From Oegoconia quadripuncta (lineage: Eukaryota; Arthropoda; Insecta; Lepidoptera; Autostichidae): a stretch of DNA of 64,000 bases. Shown here piece by piece: positions 10,492 to 20,668 of the stretch. Numbering within the stretch: position 1 is the first letter of the stretch; every line of letters begins with the position of its first letter. The notes under the pieces are model-generated. The model did not search any database. It was not told the origin of the DNA and saw nothing but the letters and a program-made list of their open reading frames with translations. Position numbers and translations under genes: made by a program. The DNA is taken from NCBI GenBank assembly GCA_949316235.1, contig OX438757.1:18314005-18378004 (forward strand), given 5' to 3'.

Positions 10492-10723
10492 TTAAAATAA
10501 ATATTTCTGACACTTATACCAATCATCTAGCATCTAGCCCCAAACTAAGCAAAGCTGTGGATACTAGATGACAGATGAATATACATAAATGTATATATAA
10601 ACATCCATGACTCGGGAATAAATGTTCGTATTCATCACACGAACACTGATCCCCTGTGGGAATCGATCCCACAACCGTTGTTTCGTTGACAGGGTCACTA
10701 TCCACTACACCAATAGGGCGTCG
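10492..10723 (-). mobile_element. SINE-C, near full length
   Basis: On minus: A box TGGTGTAGTGG, B box TTGTGGGATCGATTCCCACA region, the CGAACATTTATTCCCGAGTC body and the GGTATAAGTGTCAGAAATA end. A 1-2 base change has weakened the B box. Confidence 0.8.
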
Positions 10724-10726
10724 ATG

Positions 10727-10812
10727 TTCAACAAGGCATGCAGTGCCCCAAACACCTGATTTCGGGCGTTCACTATTCTTTCGATGTCCTTCTCAACGTG
10801 ACATCACAACCT
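10727..10812 (-). pseudogene. LINE fragment (EKDIERIVNA...GALHALL)
   Basis: Minus-strand translation gives HVEKDIERIVNARNQVFG followed by ALHALL, matching the IERRINAGKRVAGALHA region of RT-bearing LINEs. It lies directly against the SINE-C head. The rest, to 11091, has no feature I recognise. Confidence 0.5.
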
Positions 10813-11091
10813 TAATACGGAAACCACTTTAATGGATCCTTACGGGGTCTTAATGACCGACTATTCGCAACAGAGTTACAGCCAAATTAACACAATAGAT
10901 TCAAATTATCCCGTCCGAATCGGTTTCACATCTATTTTTCCTTTGTTGTATACCTAGCTATCCAGTGTTAGAGATGAGCGACTTTTTTCGGATATAAACC
11001 TTACTGGAAGAAAAAATTTTTCGGTTTTGATGCGATTCTAATTGTTAGGGGGTAATAGTGTAGGCTGACTAAAACGCGTGAAGAAAAAAGG

Positions 11092-11158
11092 ATTTTTTTT
11101 ATGCACGACGGGTACTTGACCTCAATCACACCTGATGTTAAGTGAAGATGAGGTCATG
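11092..11158 (-). mobile_element. SINE-A, 3' tail fragment
   Basis: T-run then ATGCACGACGGGTACTTGAC and CACCTGATGTTAAGTGAAGA; only the 3' 65 bp remain. Confidence 0.7.
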
Positions 11159-11220
11159 AGATTAACATGATAAAGTTCGTTGTCTCTTCTATTCATTTTC
11201 ATAAAGAAAAAAACATCCCT

Positions 11221-11379
11221 GTCATTCATAAAAATTTACAAACGCTTTATAAGCCTGTTTTAGTTAAAATATGTTTTGTCACTTTCTTTCATTACAATAT
11301 TTCCTTATGAACGACAGAGATAAAACATACTTTAACTAAAACAGGCTTATAAAGGATTTGTAGATTTTTATGAATTGGA
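11221..11379. mobile_element. Hairpin element (fold-back MITE remnant)
   Basis: Left arm 11221-11280 and right arm 11319-11379 are nearly perfect reverse complements (GCCTGTTTTAGTTAAA against TTTAACTAAAACAGGC), separated by about 38 bp. A 60-bp stem like this is typical of a non-autonomous DNA element; no coding content. Confidence 0.6.
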
Positions 11380-11413
11380 TTGAAACAATATTCCCGGTTC
11401 ACCTTATGAAATT

Positions 11414-11649
11414 GACGACCCATTGGTGTAGTGGATAGTGACCCTGTCAGCGAAACCAACGGTTGCGGGTTCGAATCGCGCGACGGGTAAATGTTTTTGT
11501 GATGAATATGAACATTTATTCCTGAGTCATGGATGTTTATATAAATATTTATGTATGTTTATTCGTTATCTAGTATTCATAGTAGTATTCTTTGCTTAGT
11601 TTGGGACTAGATGATTGGTGTAAGTATCCGAAATATTTATTTATTTATG
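11414..11649 (+). mobile_element. SINE-C, full length
   Basis: Head TTGGTGTAGTGGATAGTGAC, B box GGTTCGAATCG, body with GAACATTTATTCCTGAGTC and 3' end GATTGGTGTAAGTATCCGAA followed by ATTTATTTATTT. The B box has one change from GGTTCGAATCC. Confidence 0.85.
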
Positions 11650-11729
11650 AAATATACAGAGATATGCACATGTGACAGGTGAGCCCATCGTCGTTGTAAC
11701 GTTTAAATCTATAGAAGTTTTTTGGTGTA

Positions 11730-11808
11730 AAGTCCCTTAGTCACCTTTAATGACACCCACAGGAAGAGACGGGTTGGTTCTATTCTATTTGAGTGCTGAA
11801 ACCACACA
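11730..11808 (-). mobile_element. Lepidopteran LINE 3' UTR fragment
   Basis: On minus it reads TGTGTGGTTTCAGCACTCAA ... ACCCGTCTCTTCCTGTGGGT GTCATTAAAGGTGACTAAGG. This order resembles a repeat widespread in moth and butterfly genomes, which supports the taxonomic call. Confidence 0.6.
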
Positions 11809-11819
11809 TCCGTTATCTC

Positions 11820-12199
11820 CATAGCTCGTTACGTAACTTTGAGCTTTCTTATAAGGCCTATGGAGTTAGAACACGTTTCAGTGGCATCACTGGTAACACA
11901 GATTGATTAAAGACTTTTGTCTTCAAGCACTGAGATGTTTTGGACGAGAAGACGTTGTCCAGTTTCCCTAGTTGGATTCGTTGAAAGAAAAGAAAAAAGA
12001 AAAGAAGTTTTGATAATAATAGTAACAGTTAGTACAAATGGTGGTAACTAAACATAGGAACATAGATTATCAAAAAAGGTTACCACTCAGCATAAGCCAC
12101 AGTAGCGGACGCTCTTGCAGCGCTGATCTGATTGGCTTGTCTCTCGAAGTTGGACCTGTCTAGTCGGATCTCATGTCCTAAATAGAGATATCTCTTACC
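11820..12199. other. No recognisable gene
   Basis: Unremarkable sequence with an A/G-rich low-complexity run at 11988-12005. It may include the diverged upstream part of the LINE fragment that starts at 12200. Confidence 0.4.
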
Positions 12200-12433
12200 A
12201 TTTCGAGAGTGGAGTTCTCTACTGATTTTGGATGTTCGATTCTTCATTCATCATCCGAACAACCAAGGCATGGATCTCCCTTCCGGCGTCAGTCTTTCCT
12301 GAATCCTACAACCTTGGGATCTTCAAGAGCAGAGTGCATAGGCATTTACTGGGATCGCGTGCTTCATCATCGACCACATCGTCACTTTCCATCAGGTGAG
12401 ATTGTGGTCAAAGGCGAATCCAGTCAATCATAA
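12200..12433 (+). pseudogene. LINE C-terminus and 3' tail
   Basis: Translation contains IRTTKAWISLPASVFPESYN and LGIFKSRVHRHL, the C-terminal domain typical of RTs such as those at 31562. The 3' UTR (ATCGTCACTTTCCATCAGGT, GAGATTGTGGTCAAAGGCGA, A tail) closely resembles the 3' end of SINE-A, suggesting this LINE type or a relative mobilises SINE-A. Confidence 0.7.
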
Positions 12434-12442
12434 AAAAAAAAG

Positions 12443-12545
12443 TTCGGCGTTTCAATCCGCAATGAAGAAATTCTGAGTCAAACGGAGGTCACTGACATTG
12501 CCCAGTGGATTAGCAAATTGAAGTGGCAATGGGACTCCCCGTCAT
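12443..12545 (+). pseudogene. LINE fragment (IRNEEI...ISKLKWQW)
   Basis: Translates as FGVSIRNEEILSQTEVTDIA then QWISKLKWQWD, corresponding to the IRNEEIRRRTKVTDIARRISKLKWQWAGH block upstream of the C-terminus in EAYVQQW-class LINEs. Short remnant only. Confidence 0.65.
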
Positions 12546-12679
12546 CACATCACAGCAGTGCACGTCCTGTGACTGATATGATGATCCGTTCTCTAGGAAA
12601 CATAGTGCAGGCTTTGCCTGTTTGTGACTAAACAAATGTTGTCAAAATTGTTTAATTATTTATAAAACTTTAATTTATA

Positions 12680-12850
12680 AGCCTACTAGCTTGTAGTGGA
12701 TTAACTTTATCGCGGAAATTTGTTTTCCCGCGGGAACTACTCTCACTTTATCGGGATAATAAATATCCTATGTCTTAAGCCAGGTAATATTCCACCTATA
12801 TACCAAATTACATCCAAATCCGTTCAACCCATTAATAAATAAATAAATAT
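12680..12850 (+). mobile_element. Lepidopteran retroelement 3' repeat (GCGGGAACTAC type)
   Basis: TTTATCGCGGAAATTTG, CCCGCGGGAACTACTC, TATCCTATGTCTTAAGCC, ACCAAATTACATCCAAATC in order. Related copies occur at 15024, 57405 and 62332. Confidence 0.65.
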
Positions 12851-12907
12851 ATAATTTTATTTCAATAAACAGCTACATCGTCATTTTATACAGTTCCATA
12901 CATAATT

Positions 12908-13086
12908 TTTTTTATTTATTAAAAACTGTTTCGCGTTTGACTACAATCTCACCTGATGGAAAGTGACGATGTAGCCGAAGATGTATCACGCGCACCCAGT
13001 AAATGCCTGTTCACTGTAGACTTGAAGATCCCAAGGTTGTAAGTGTAGGGAAAAACCGACGCGGGCAGTGAGTTCCATACCTTTAT
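12908..13086 (-). pseudogene. LINE C-terminus and 3' tail, minus copy
   Basis: Reverse-strand relative of 12200-12433: CTTGGGATCTTCAAGTCTAC and TTTCCATCAGGTGAGATTGT are recognisable. Heavily truncated. Confidence 0.65.
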
Positions 13087-13364
13087 ACAGATCTATATAG
13101 AAAAAAGAAATCTATTGGATATGTCCTTTAACAAGTAGTTGCCTACTTATCCTATAACAAGTAGGCAAGGTTGGACGGCTATCACATCACTTTCGTACTA
13201 TGTTCTTTCTTTAACGATTTGCGTTAGCTTATATATATGCGTTAGTTAGTTAGTTATATATAATGATATACATCCATATAAATTTGCCTAGAAATCGCTT
13301 ATGTATGTGTGTAAGTTTGTATTTGTGGTAGTGTATCTGTTTGAGTCTGGGAGTGTTTTTGAGA

Positions 13365-13440
13365 TTTCACCGTGATTGAGAAATAAACAAATCAACAAAC
13401 AATCATCCAAACTTTCGCATTTATAATATTAGTTGGATAG
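13365..13440 (+). mobile_element. Retroelement 3' end (ATTTATAATATTAGTTGG)
   Basis: CGTGATTGAGAAATAAACAA then TCCAAACTTTCGCATTTATA; this is the terminal part of the repeat family at 15024 and 62332. Confidence 0.6.
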
Positions 13441-13611
13441 ATGTAGCTCGCAAGTGTTGCAAAGTTCGCAAAGAATTGCTAACATAATTTAAGTATGTAT
13501 GTCATCGACATGATTGTTATTTTCTCTATATGTATAGTAAGTTTGTTTATAACTACTGTTTTGTAAGTGTACTCGCTGTCTACTTTTACGTTACCTCATC
13601 TATTTGTCTCC

Positions 13612-13756
13612 TTACTGAGGTTTGCTGGAAGAGATCTCTTATAGAGATAAGCTCGCCTTTTGTATATTTTAATATTCTCCTGTTTTTTTGTTTTTGTTTG
13701 ACGTGTATGCTTATATACAATAAAGTGTTAAATAAATAAATAAATAAATAAATAAT
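13612..13756 (+). mobile_element. LINE 3' UTR with (AAAT)n tail
   Basis: GCTGGAAGAGATCTCTTATA GAGATAAGCTCGCCTTTTGT, AATAAAGTG at about 13718 and an (AATA)n tail to 13756. A related end lies at 51785. A 69-codon frame here is non-coding UTR. Confidence 0.7.
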
Positions 13757-14102
13757 TTTTTAAGTATCGTATAAATTAGACAAAGTGTCAAAATTCGGCC
13801 GAACGGTAAATATCGAAATCCGAAAGCGAATCACGGTTACATCCCTACACCCACTTACCGCACAGCTGTTATACCATGACCGTAAGGCTCAGAATCGCAT
13901 GTCGATCTTGTACAAAGGATCGTAAAGGGTGTATTGCAAACGGCGTGTGAAATTAGAACCTAATTTTATTATGAGTGAAACAATTACAACGGGGAACGGC
14001 ACTTTGTATCGGTACAGTGCACAGAACTAATACGCTTGGAAGAGAGATTAAGGGCGAGAGTGAATACGTGTCATTCTCTGAAACCATGATAACCATTTAT
14101 TC
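13757..14102. other. No recognisable gene
   Basis: A short minus-strand frame at about 13985-14090 follows an AG acceptor-like site but has no good donor, so no exon is claimed. Confidence 0.35.
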
Positions 14103-14170
14103 GAACTCATCTTCACTTTACATCAGGTGTGATTGAGGTGAAGTACTAACGCGTTGGGCATAAAAAAAAA
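14103..14170 (+). mobile_element. SINE-A, 3' tail fragment
   Basis: CTCATCTTCACTTTACATCA, GGTGTGATTGAGGTGAAGTA and the A tail. Confidence 0.7.
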
Positions 14171-14482
14171 ACCACATGGTCTACTATTGATATACAGGTG
14201 TTGCAAAAATACCCATAATGCTGAAAGGGTGTTAAAGGATCCCTTGTGAAGAGTCTATTGACAATACATGATGAAAACCGTAGTCCAATATTATGACTTA
14301 CCGAAAAATTAATTATTTTTAATAAGTGTGAAGTTGGATGAAATGTGTTCGGTAGACAGATTAGGACCTGGATTAACACATAGGCTATTTTTTTTCTGAA
14401 ACGATTTTAATGAAATCTTCCACGCGGACGAAGTCGCGGTCGGAAAACTAGTAAACTATATATCCAATTGTATTATATTACA
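14171..14482. other. Short gene-less stretch with a retroelement remnant
   Basis: 14411-14452 resembles the reversed CCGCGGCTTCGTC retroelement 3' repeat (CCACGCGGACGAAGTCGCGG). The rest is unassigned. Confidence 0.45.
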
Positions 14483-14579
14483 TAAGCAAACGGAGTACTA
14501 AATATGTACTCCGCTGGGAGTCGAATTTGCGATTTCCGTTTCGTAACCTTATATACATTAAACCACGGGTGGCAGTTAA
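14483..14579 (-). mobile_element. SINE-A head fragment
   Basis: tRNA-like head only; the B box is degraded to AATTCGACTCC on minus. Confidence 0.6.
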
Positions 14580-14757
14580 ACTATGGTTCACCTACATCCT
14601 AAAACTGTATTCCAGCAAACATATAAGTAACCAGTAACACAACTAAACTATTGCCTGGATTATGTGCAAATTCACATTCAGTTCCACAACAAAATTTGTA
14701 TTTATAATTTATACGACCTTGGATGTGACCACGAAATAGGATAGTCAGATATATCCA

Positions 14758-14918
14758 GAAATGTTAATAGCATTGTTGTGTTCCGGTTGTCAGAGATAAG
14801 ACAGCCAGTCCCCCATATGTGTTGGGGTTTCCGGGTCAGTACGCTTCCACCTTCGGCTTCATCTTTACTTAACATCAGGTGTGATTGAGGTCAAGTGCTA
14901 ACCCGTTGTGCATAAAAA
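14758..14918 (+). mobile_element. SINE-A, 3' half
   Basis: From ATGTTAATAGCATTGTTGTG to GTGCATAAAAAA; the head is absent. Confidence 0.8.
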
Positions 14919-15023
14919 ATATATTATCAAAAATAAACCATTACCAAAAACAATAATTTCGCACTATTCGTTTTAACGGAAATAGCCAAGTATTTATTTC
15001 TTTTTATAAGAGTTATAGACTTA

Positions 15024-15263
15024 CTAGCTTTCCCCCCGCGGCTTCGCTTGCGTGGAATACCTTTATTGCGGAAATTTGCTTATCCCGTGGGAACTACTCA
15101 CTTTATCGAGACAAAAAATATCCTATGTCTTAATCCAGGGTATATTCTATCTATATGTATACCAAATTTCATCCAAATAAGTTTATCCGTTTCGACGTGA
15201 TTGAGCAACAAATAAACAAACAAACATCCAAATTTTTGCATTTATAATAGTAGTTAGATATAA
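15024..15263 (+). mobile_element. Lepidopteran retroelement 3' repeat, best copy
   Basis: Runs from ACTAGCTTTCCCCCCGCGG through GGAACTACTCACTTTATCGA, TATCCTATGTCTTAATCCAG, the ACAAATAAACAAACAAACAT run, to GCATTTATAATAGTAGTTAG. The longest of the five copies. Confidence 0.7.
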
Positions 15264-15361
15264 ACGATAAAAAAACTAATCAGTAATAACCATACTTATT
15301 AAAAATACCCGCCAAAACAACTCGTGGAAGGTTCTAAACGTTTTGCGTTTGGTTTTACTTT

Positions 15362-15606
15362 ATAAATAAATAAATATAAATAAATATGTCGGACACTTAC
15401 ACCAATCACCTAGTCCCAAACTAAGCAAAGTTTGTGCTATGGGTACTAGATAACGGATAAACATACATAAATATTTATATAAACATCCATGACTCGGGAA
15501 TAAATGTTCGTATTCATCACACAAACATTTACCCCTCGCGGGATTCGAACCCGCAACCGTTGGTTTCGCTGACAGGGTCACTATCCACTACACCAACCGG
15601 TCGTCT
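15362..15606 (-). mobile_element. SINE-C, full length
   Basis: On minus: head CCGGTTGGTGTAGTGGATAG, B box GGTTCGAATCC, complete body and (ATTT)n tail. A 73-codon frame over it is incidental. Confidence 0.85.
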
Positions 15607-16222
15607 TTGGTAACGTCAACGATTTAATCGTTCACGAAATAGAGCGATTCCATTTCTTTTCAGCTAACTTGAGTTACTGTTCCCCTTTTTACACTATGAC
15701 ATCGGCCTATCGTTTGTCACGGGCCTACGGATGCGGAATGGTAAGTTCTTGGAACTCAAGCAATTTAATTAACTCAGATATTTCGCGATAGTTCCCGGGG
15801 CTTTGGGTGTGGTTTGCCCAAGAATTTTGAAGGGATTGATTTCTTGAATGCTGCGGTCGTGGTCACGTGCTTCGGTTTGTGAAGGCACGATGGAGACGGG
15901 GCAAACTTGAGGCACGACTTAGTAGAAAATCTGATAATCTTACGACCTATCGTATTGTAAGGATATGCCATTCGATCTACCAAAGAGACGGATGGAAAAT
16001 GATGTGATGGAAAAAAGACTTGATGCCGTTTTGTTATTTTTGTTCTTATGAAAAATTGTAAAAACATTAGTAGATGTGCGCGAACTTTTTCAAATACTGT
16101 AAAGGCCTTGTTGGGGAATTCCAACTTTATGAGCGGAAGGTTAGTGCGGGTTCGTGTGTTGATGATGCAAAACTGATGACTTCAACTCATTTATTGATAA
16201 CGCTTATGCCATCTCGCTAATA
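15607..16222 (-). other. Unassigned region with a 116-codon minus-strand frame
   Basis: 15774-16124 on minus is open for 116 codons and ends in a basic K/P-rich tail (KFLGKPHPKPRELSRNI). It matches no family I recognise, has no neighbouring frames or splice sites I can defend, and could be a retroelement remnant or chance. Listed so the frame is not lost. Confidence 0.25.
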
Positions 16223-16565
16223 TTAGGTCCTTACCTATGAAATTGGCGTTTTGTATGAACAAATTCTTTTTTTTTGGGAACGGCAAATCCAAATTTAGCT
16301 AAACTTTGTGTGTATTATCGGATACCATTAAGTTAAGTATAGGCAGCGTTAATTTTTAAAAGTAACCGCTTTATAAAAGTTTCATCGAATCTAAGAAATG
16401 TTTATGGGAAGCACATGAAAAGAGCTCTGTTCAAATTTTTTTTATTAAGTGATTTAGCCCAGAAATTAAAAAATATTTCATGTGAAACCTTGAAATAATA
16501 TTCAATTTCCAAATAAAAAACAAATTTGGATATAGCTTTGGAAATCGCAGGAATTGGTACATATG
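16223..16565 (+). mobile_element. Mariner-end bearing repeat, copy 1
   Basis: Starts after a TA with the ITR-like TTAGGTCCTTACCTATGAAA, almost the same terminus as the mariner at 17198. It continues into 300 bp shared with 51264-51700 (GCGTTAATTTTTAAAAGTAA, ATTTCATGTGAAACCTTGAA). No transposase motif could be read. Confidence 0.6.
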
Positions 16566-16751
16566 ATTAACGAAGAAAAAAAAACTCCAATTTCATACCA
16601 ATATAAATGAAACTGACAAATAATATGTATCCGACTTCTTGCCGGTGCGCGCGTAGGAACACAAAGGTGAAGGGCTCGACCGTAATCCCTAAATTGGAAA
16701 TCTGTTTAAGATAATCTGTAATATTTTTAAACAACCCAACCAACAACATCC

Positions 16752-17090
16752 TTTTTTTTTTTATGCACTACGTGTTCGTACTTGACCTCAATCCCACCTG
16801 ATGTCAAGTGAAAATGAGGTCGAAGGTGGAAGCGTACTGACCCGGAAACCCCATCTTATTTGGGGGACTGGCTATATTATCTCTGACAACCGAAACACAA
16901 CAAAACTATTAACATTGCTGCTTGGCGGCAGATTTAGATAAGATGGTGGTAGCTAGCCAGGCGGACATTTTAAAATGCCCTACCACCTACCAAACCGAGT
17001 ACTTAAACATGTACCCCGCTGGGGATCGAACCCGCGACCTCCGAATGGTAAACCCAATGTTGTTTACATTGAGCCACGGAGGCGGTTAAT
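16752..17090 (-). mobile_element. SINE-A, full length, left member of inverted duplication
   Basis: Complete element ending in the head GGTTAATTAATCC. The variant TACCATTCGG (others have TACGATTCGG) is shared only with the copy at 22550, showing common descent of the two flanks. The distal (A-tail) half carries AAATAAGATGGGG, unlike 22550 (AAATGTGTTGGGG). Confidence 0.85.
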
Positions 17091-17100
17091 TAATCCTACA

Positions 17101-17915
17101 CGATAAGGTACAAAAATAAACCCCCCCCTCCCTTACATGTAGTGTATTCCAAAAAAAAATTTTTTTTAAGATTTATTATACCACTTTGTCGGCGTTATTA
17201 GGTCTTTACCTATGAAATTGCCGTTTTTTATGAAAAAAATTAAACGAATTATTTTCATGTACTGCCTGTCGGGTATTGAATTTTTTTCCTGCCAAGAAAT
17301 TATCCAAATTCTGGAAAAAAGTAGTAGTCTGTAGGCGCAAGGTCTGGTGAGTAGGGCGGATGACGGAGAGCTTCCAACCCCAGTTCTTGCAACTTGGAGA
17401 CCGTCTGCTGTGCAGTATGAACAGCGGAGAGGAGCGATTGACCAATGCTGGTTGGCGATGTGCCAGCTTCTCCATCATTGTGTTCAGTTCTTCACAGTAC
17501 ACATCTGCAGTAATGCTCATCCCGTTTGGTAAGAAGCTGTGATGAATCACACCGGCGCTAGACCACCAAACAGTGACGATCACTTTTCTAGGGGTAAGTT
17601 TTCGTATAGGGCATTGTTTAGGTGTTGAACCAAGATCCAACCAACTTGCTGAGCGCTTGCGGTTGTCAAACAGAATCCATTTTTCATCGCAGGTAACAAT
17701 GCGGTTCAAAATTCTTTCATTTGTGTGTCTGTTGAGCAGTGCAAGGCACGCCTCGACGCGTACTTCGCGCTGGCGATCATTGAGTTCATGGGGCACCCAT
17801 TTGTCAAGCTTTTTTTACCTTGCCAATTTGACGCAAATGGATCAATATTGTTTTGACGCTAACGTCGAAAGCTGCTGCTAATTCAGCCGTAGATTGTGAA
17901 TCATCAGCTTCCACA
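17101..17915 (-). repeat. Inverted duplication, left arm
   Basis: As far as I can read it, matches the reverse complement of 21707-22520, including frameshifts and deletion in the transposase. Both arms then continue into a SINE-A (16752 and 22550). The match ends inside the mariner at GCGATTGTGGAAG (left) against GCGATGTGGAAG (right). Confidence 0.9.
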
Positions 17916-18310
17916 ATCGCCTTTAATTCGTCATTGCCGACCAAAGTTCATTTTTCAGGTCGAAATTCCCAGAACGGAAACGAGCAAACCAATAACAGGT
18001 GGTGCGTTGGTTTGTAGTGTTAGCTCCGTAAACGTCGTTGATGTTGCGTGCCGCTTGTGCTGCGTTGCTGCCACGACGGTACTCGTATTCCATAATTACT
18101 CGATTTTTTATCGTATCCATGATGACGAAAAAGATTGAAATGCGATGAAAATGTAACACTAATCAATAAACAAATGACTACTTTTGGAAAAAGAATTCCA
18201 TGTTTTTAAAATAAAATTAATTTGAAATTAGAATTCATAGCCAAACAAATATTATTTTGATTTGAAATGGCCAGTACTGCAGAACGGCAATTTCATAGGT
18301 AAAGACTTAT
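17198..18310 (-). mobile_element. Mariner-family DNA transposon, full length but dead
   Basis: Inverted termini TTAGGTCTTTACCTATGAAA (17198 on) and, reversed, AATAAGTCTTTACCTATGAA (ending 18310) flank 1113 bp, with TA on both sides (17196-17197 and 18311-18312). TA duplication and 28-bp ITRs are diagnostic of Tc1/mariner. The length is below the usual 1.25-1.3 kb, consistent with the internal deletion in the transposase. Confidence 0.9.
17206..18120 (-). pseudogene. Mariner transposase pseudogene
   Basis: The start region on minus is MDTIKNRVIMEYEYRRGSN, a helix-turn-helix N-terminus (HTH followed by WFARFRSGNFDLKNE). It goes through a frameshift to VGNDELKAIVEADDSQ, another shift in the A-run before LDKWVPHELNDRQREVR, then the first catalytic Asp in VTCDEKWILFDN. 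The second catalytic block (HDNARPH in the family) is deleted, followed by a shift into QELGLEALRHPPYSPDLAP and another shift before NLDNFLAGKKFN. At least four frame changes and loss of the second catalytic Asp mean no active enzyme. An antisense frame at 17573-17881 is a shadow. Confidence 0.9.
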
Positions 18311-18841
18311 TATGTATAACCGTGCCAAATTACAGCTTTCTAGTACTAAGAGACTCTGGGTTAAGCCTCGGACATGGCGAAATCAATGTTGAGTACGGAA
18401 CTCCAAAATGAGAAAATTGGTTATATTGGAGTCATTATAGCCAATTATTATTATTTTTTCTTTTTTGTAAGTTTTGGTCATGTATGCTTGCTTGGATGTA
18501 GCTTGTAGCGAATAGTATTGTAGTGTGCAACAACTTCTGACGTGTCATGCGTTCTGTTTCAGTGAATGCACGAGGTGGAGACAGAAAAACAGCTATTTTT
18601 CTTATGATTAACTGGATACGCGTTTGGCCACAGCTATTTTGCTGACGCTCTAACCTTTTTATCCACTAAGCTAGTAAATTTTACTATATTTCAAAATCAT
18701 GTTATGCAATTTTTTCTCAAGTGGATATATAAATATTGTTTTATTTATATAAATAAAAAAAATATTTTTGTGTAATCACAAATTTACATTTCATGGTTTC
18801 ATTCCAAAGATCTGTAGTAGTTCAGACTTGCATTTTTGTAA
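18311..18841. other. No recognisable gene
   Basis: AT-rich, with no frame or repeat that I can assign. Confidence 0.4.
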
Positions 18842-18922
18842 ATAATAAATAAATAAATATTTCGGACACTTACCACCAATTATCTAGTCCCAAACTGAGC
18901 ACTACACCAATTACCAATGAGG
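18842..18922 (-). mobile_element. SINE-C, internally deleted
   Basis: The tail (ATTATCTAGTCCCAAACTGAGC) is joined directly to a head remnant (ACTACACCAATTACC); about 150 bp are missing between them. Confidence 0.65.
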
Positions 18923-19284
18923 AAAGAGCTATTTTATTAAGCAACCAAGCAATTTAAATAAAACTGAAGACCCACGTGACCTTCATAAGTATAAATATCG
19001 TGAAGTAGAAAAAACCTCAAGTGGCCTTAATTAATTACACTAAGTACACTTACTTCGAAATTTATCATTTTTTAGGGCCTCGACTCATAAAGAGACACGT
19101 GATCTTTATTTTTAAATTTTACCTTTAGTTTCGGATATTTATTTGGTATGTTTGTGACACAGTGTGGATGAAGTTAGTAATTCAAATAAGTAGAGGTGTT
19201 TTTTGTAATTCCATTAAATTTTCAGCCAGTCTGTATCTTACTACCTTGAGATAGAACGAAGTACTAATATTTATCTTCATATCA
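18923..19284. other. No recognisable gene
   Basis: AT-rich, nothing assignable. Confidence 0.4.
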
Positions 19285-19545
19285 GCTATAAGGACGTCCA
19301 CTACTGAACATAGGCCTCTCTCATAGATTTCGACAGTGATCGGTTGGAAGCGCCTTGCATTCAACGACATCCTGCGACCTTCATCTGATAGTCCGCCCAT
19401 CTTATTACTGGACGTCCTTCGCTGCACTAGCCGATGGTCTCCATTCGAGAACTTGCCCCATCGGCCATCAGTTCCTCGAGCTAAAATGATCCTGTGGGTT
19501 TCTTGCGCCGCTTCTTTTCCCACAGATGATTTCCCTTTCCGGAGC
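19285..19545 (-). pseudogene. LINE C-terminal fragment (EAYVQQW class)
   Basis: Minus-strand translation gives VIRWADYQMKVAGCR, stop, MQGASNRSLSKSMREAYVQQWTSL, the C-terminus of the same LINE class as 1755. The stop and frame breaks mark it as dead. Confidence 0.7.
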
Positions 19546-20668
19546 GGTGGTAGCTTGGACATACTGACTGACCGAAAAATGATTAATCCCTATTTTTATT
19601 TCCAATAGATTTAAATTGACATTCAACAAATTATATCATATATCGTTGAAATAAAATGCTTGAAGATTGAAGCAATGTGACCGATTTGAGAGTGTCACCT
19701 TTCATTTACCAAAAGAACCATGTGAATTAACCGCCAAATCTCGGAGTAATCTGCCTACACACGTAAAAAAAGTCTGACGAGGGCGCCTCTGGACGCTCGG
19801 TGTTTTCTTAATTTTCTGCATCACCTTTCTACTCTGTGCCCGAGACTGGTGAAAGTGAGAATTTGTCGTATAACACATTGGTAGACAGACATATATATAA
19901 TGTATTGTTAATTTGTGTGCGTGACTTATTAGGGGAGAGACGGTTACCAAACATATTGATATTTACTGATGTTGTGTAATGTCTGCTTTTAATATTTGTT
20001 ACATTATTCATACTAATACTGAAGAAACTGCCTATTTCAAGCGTATTTTTATCTTTATACGCAAGGATCGCTTTTAGTGTTAATTTTATTTATTTTTTAT
20101 TTTATTTTATTTATTCTTACAGAATCAACAGCATAAATTATACAATATTTAAATAGGATTTAGTTACTAATGTTAAGCCAATTATAGATTCTTACTTCTT
20201 ATACAACATTAATAAGTTTATTGCAAGTGGGATAGTTGTCATGGTTACATAAAAATCGATAAATAACTGTCACATAAAATATTTAAACAAACTTTTGTAA
20301 TAAGTTATTAATAAATTGAAATTGAATTTACTAATTATAAATAAATCAATATGGAACGGGGTTAAATCTTAAAATAAACTTTTGTTAAATTATAATTGTA
20401 AGAATGCGTCAAATCAATGTCAGTAAATTATAATAATGATTAAATAAATGAAATAAATCTTCAATGCTAACTAATACAATGTTTTGAAAGCTCCATTAAT
20501 AAATATTCGATGATGTCAATAAAATAAAAACAATGTCATGTAATAATAATAATGTCAACAATAAGCGTCCAATAATAAATTCAAATTAAGTTGTAAAATT
20601 GTACGTTCTGTACTCTTATCAACTTTCTGTGACTGTATTTTCTTTTTTGATGAACAATAAAGTGTATT
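19546..20668. other. AT-rich, gene-less; ends in a LINE-like 3' end
   Basis: Mostly low-GC sequence. 20585-20668 (GTACGTTCTGTACTC, TTTCTGTGACTGTATTTTC, AACAATAAAGTGTATT) looks like a LINE 3' UTR with its polyadenylation signal and leads directly into the CATTG array. Confidence 0.4.

Noticed and set aside
17573..17881. 102-codon plus-strand frame (and its twin 21741-22049 minus)
   Set aside because: Antisense shadow of the mariner transposase pseudogene.
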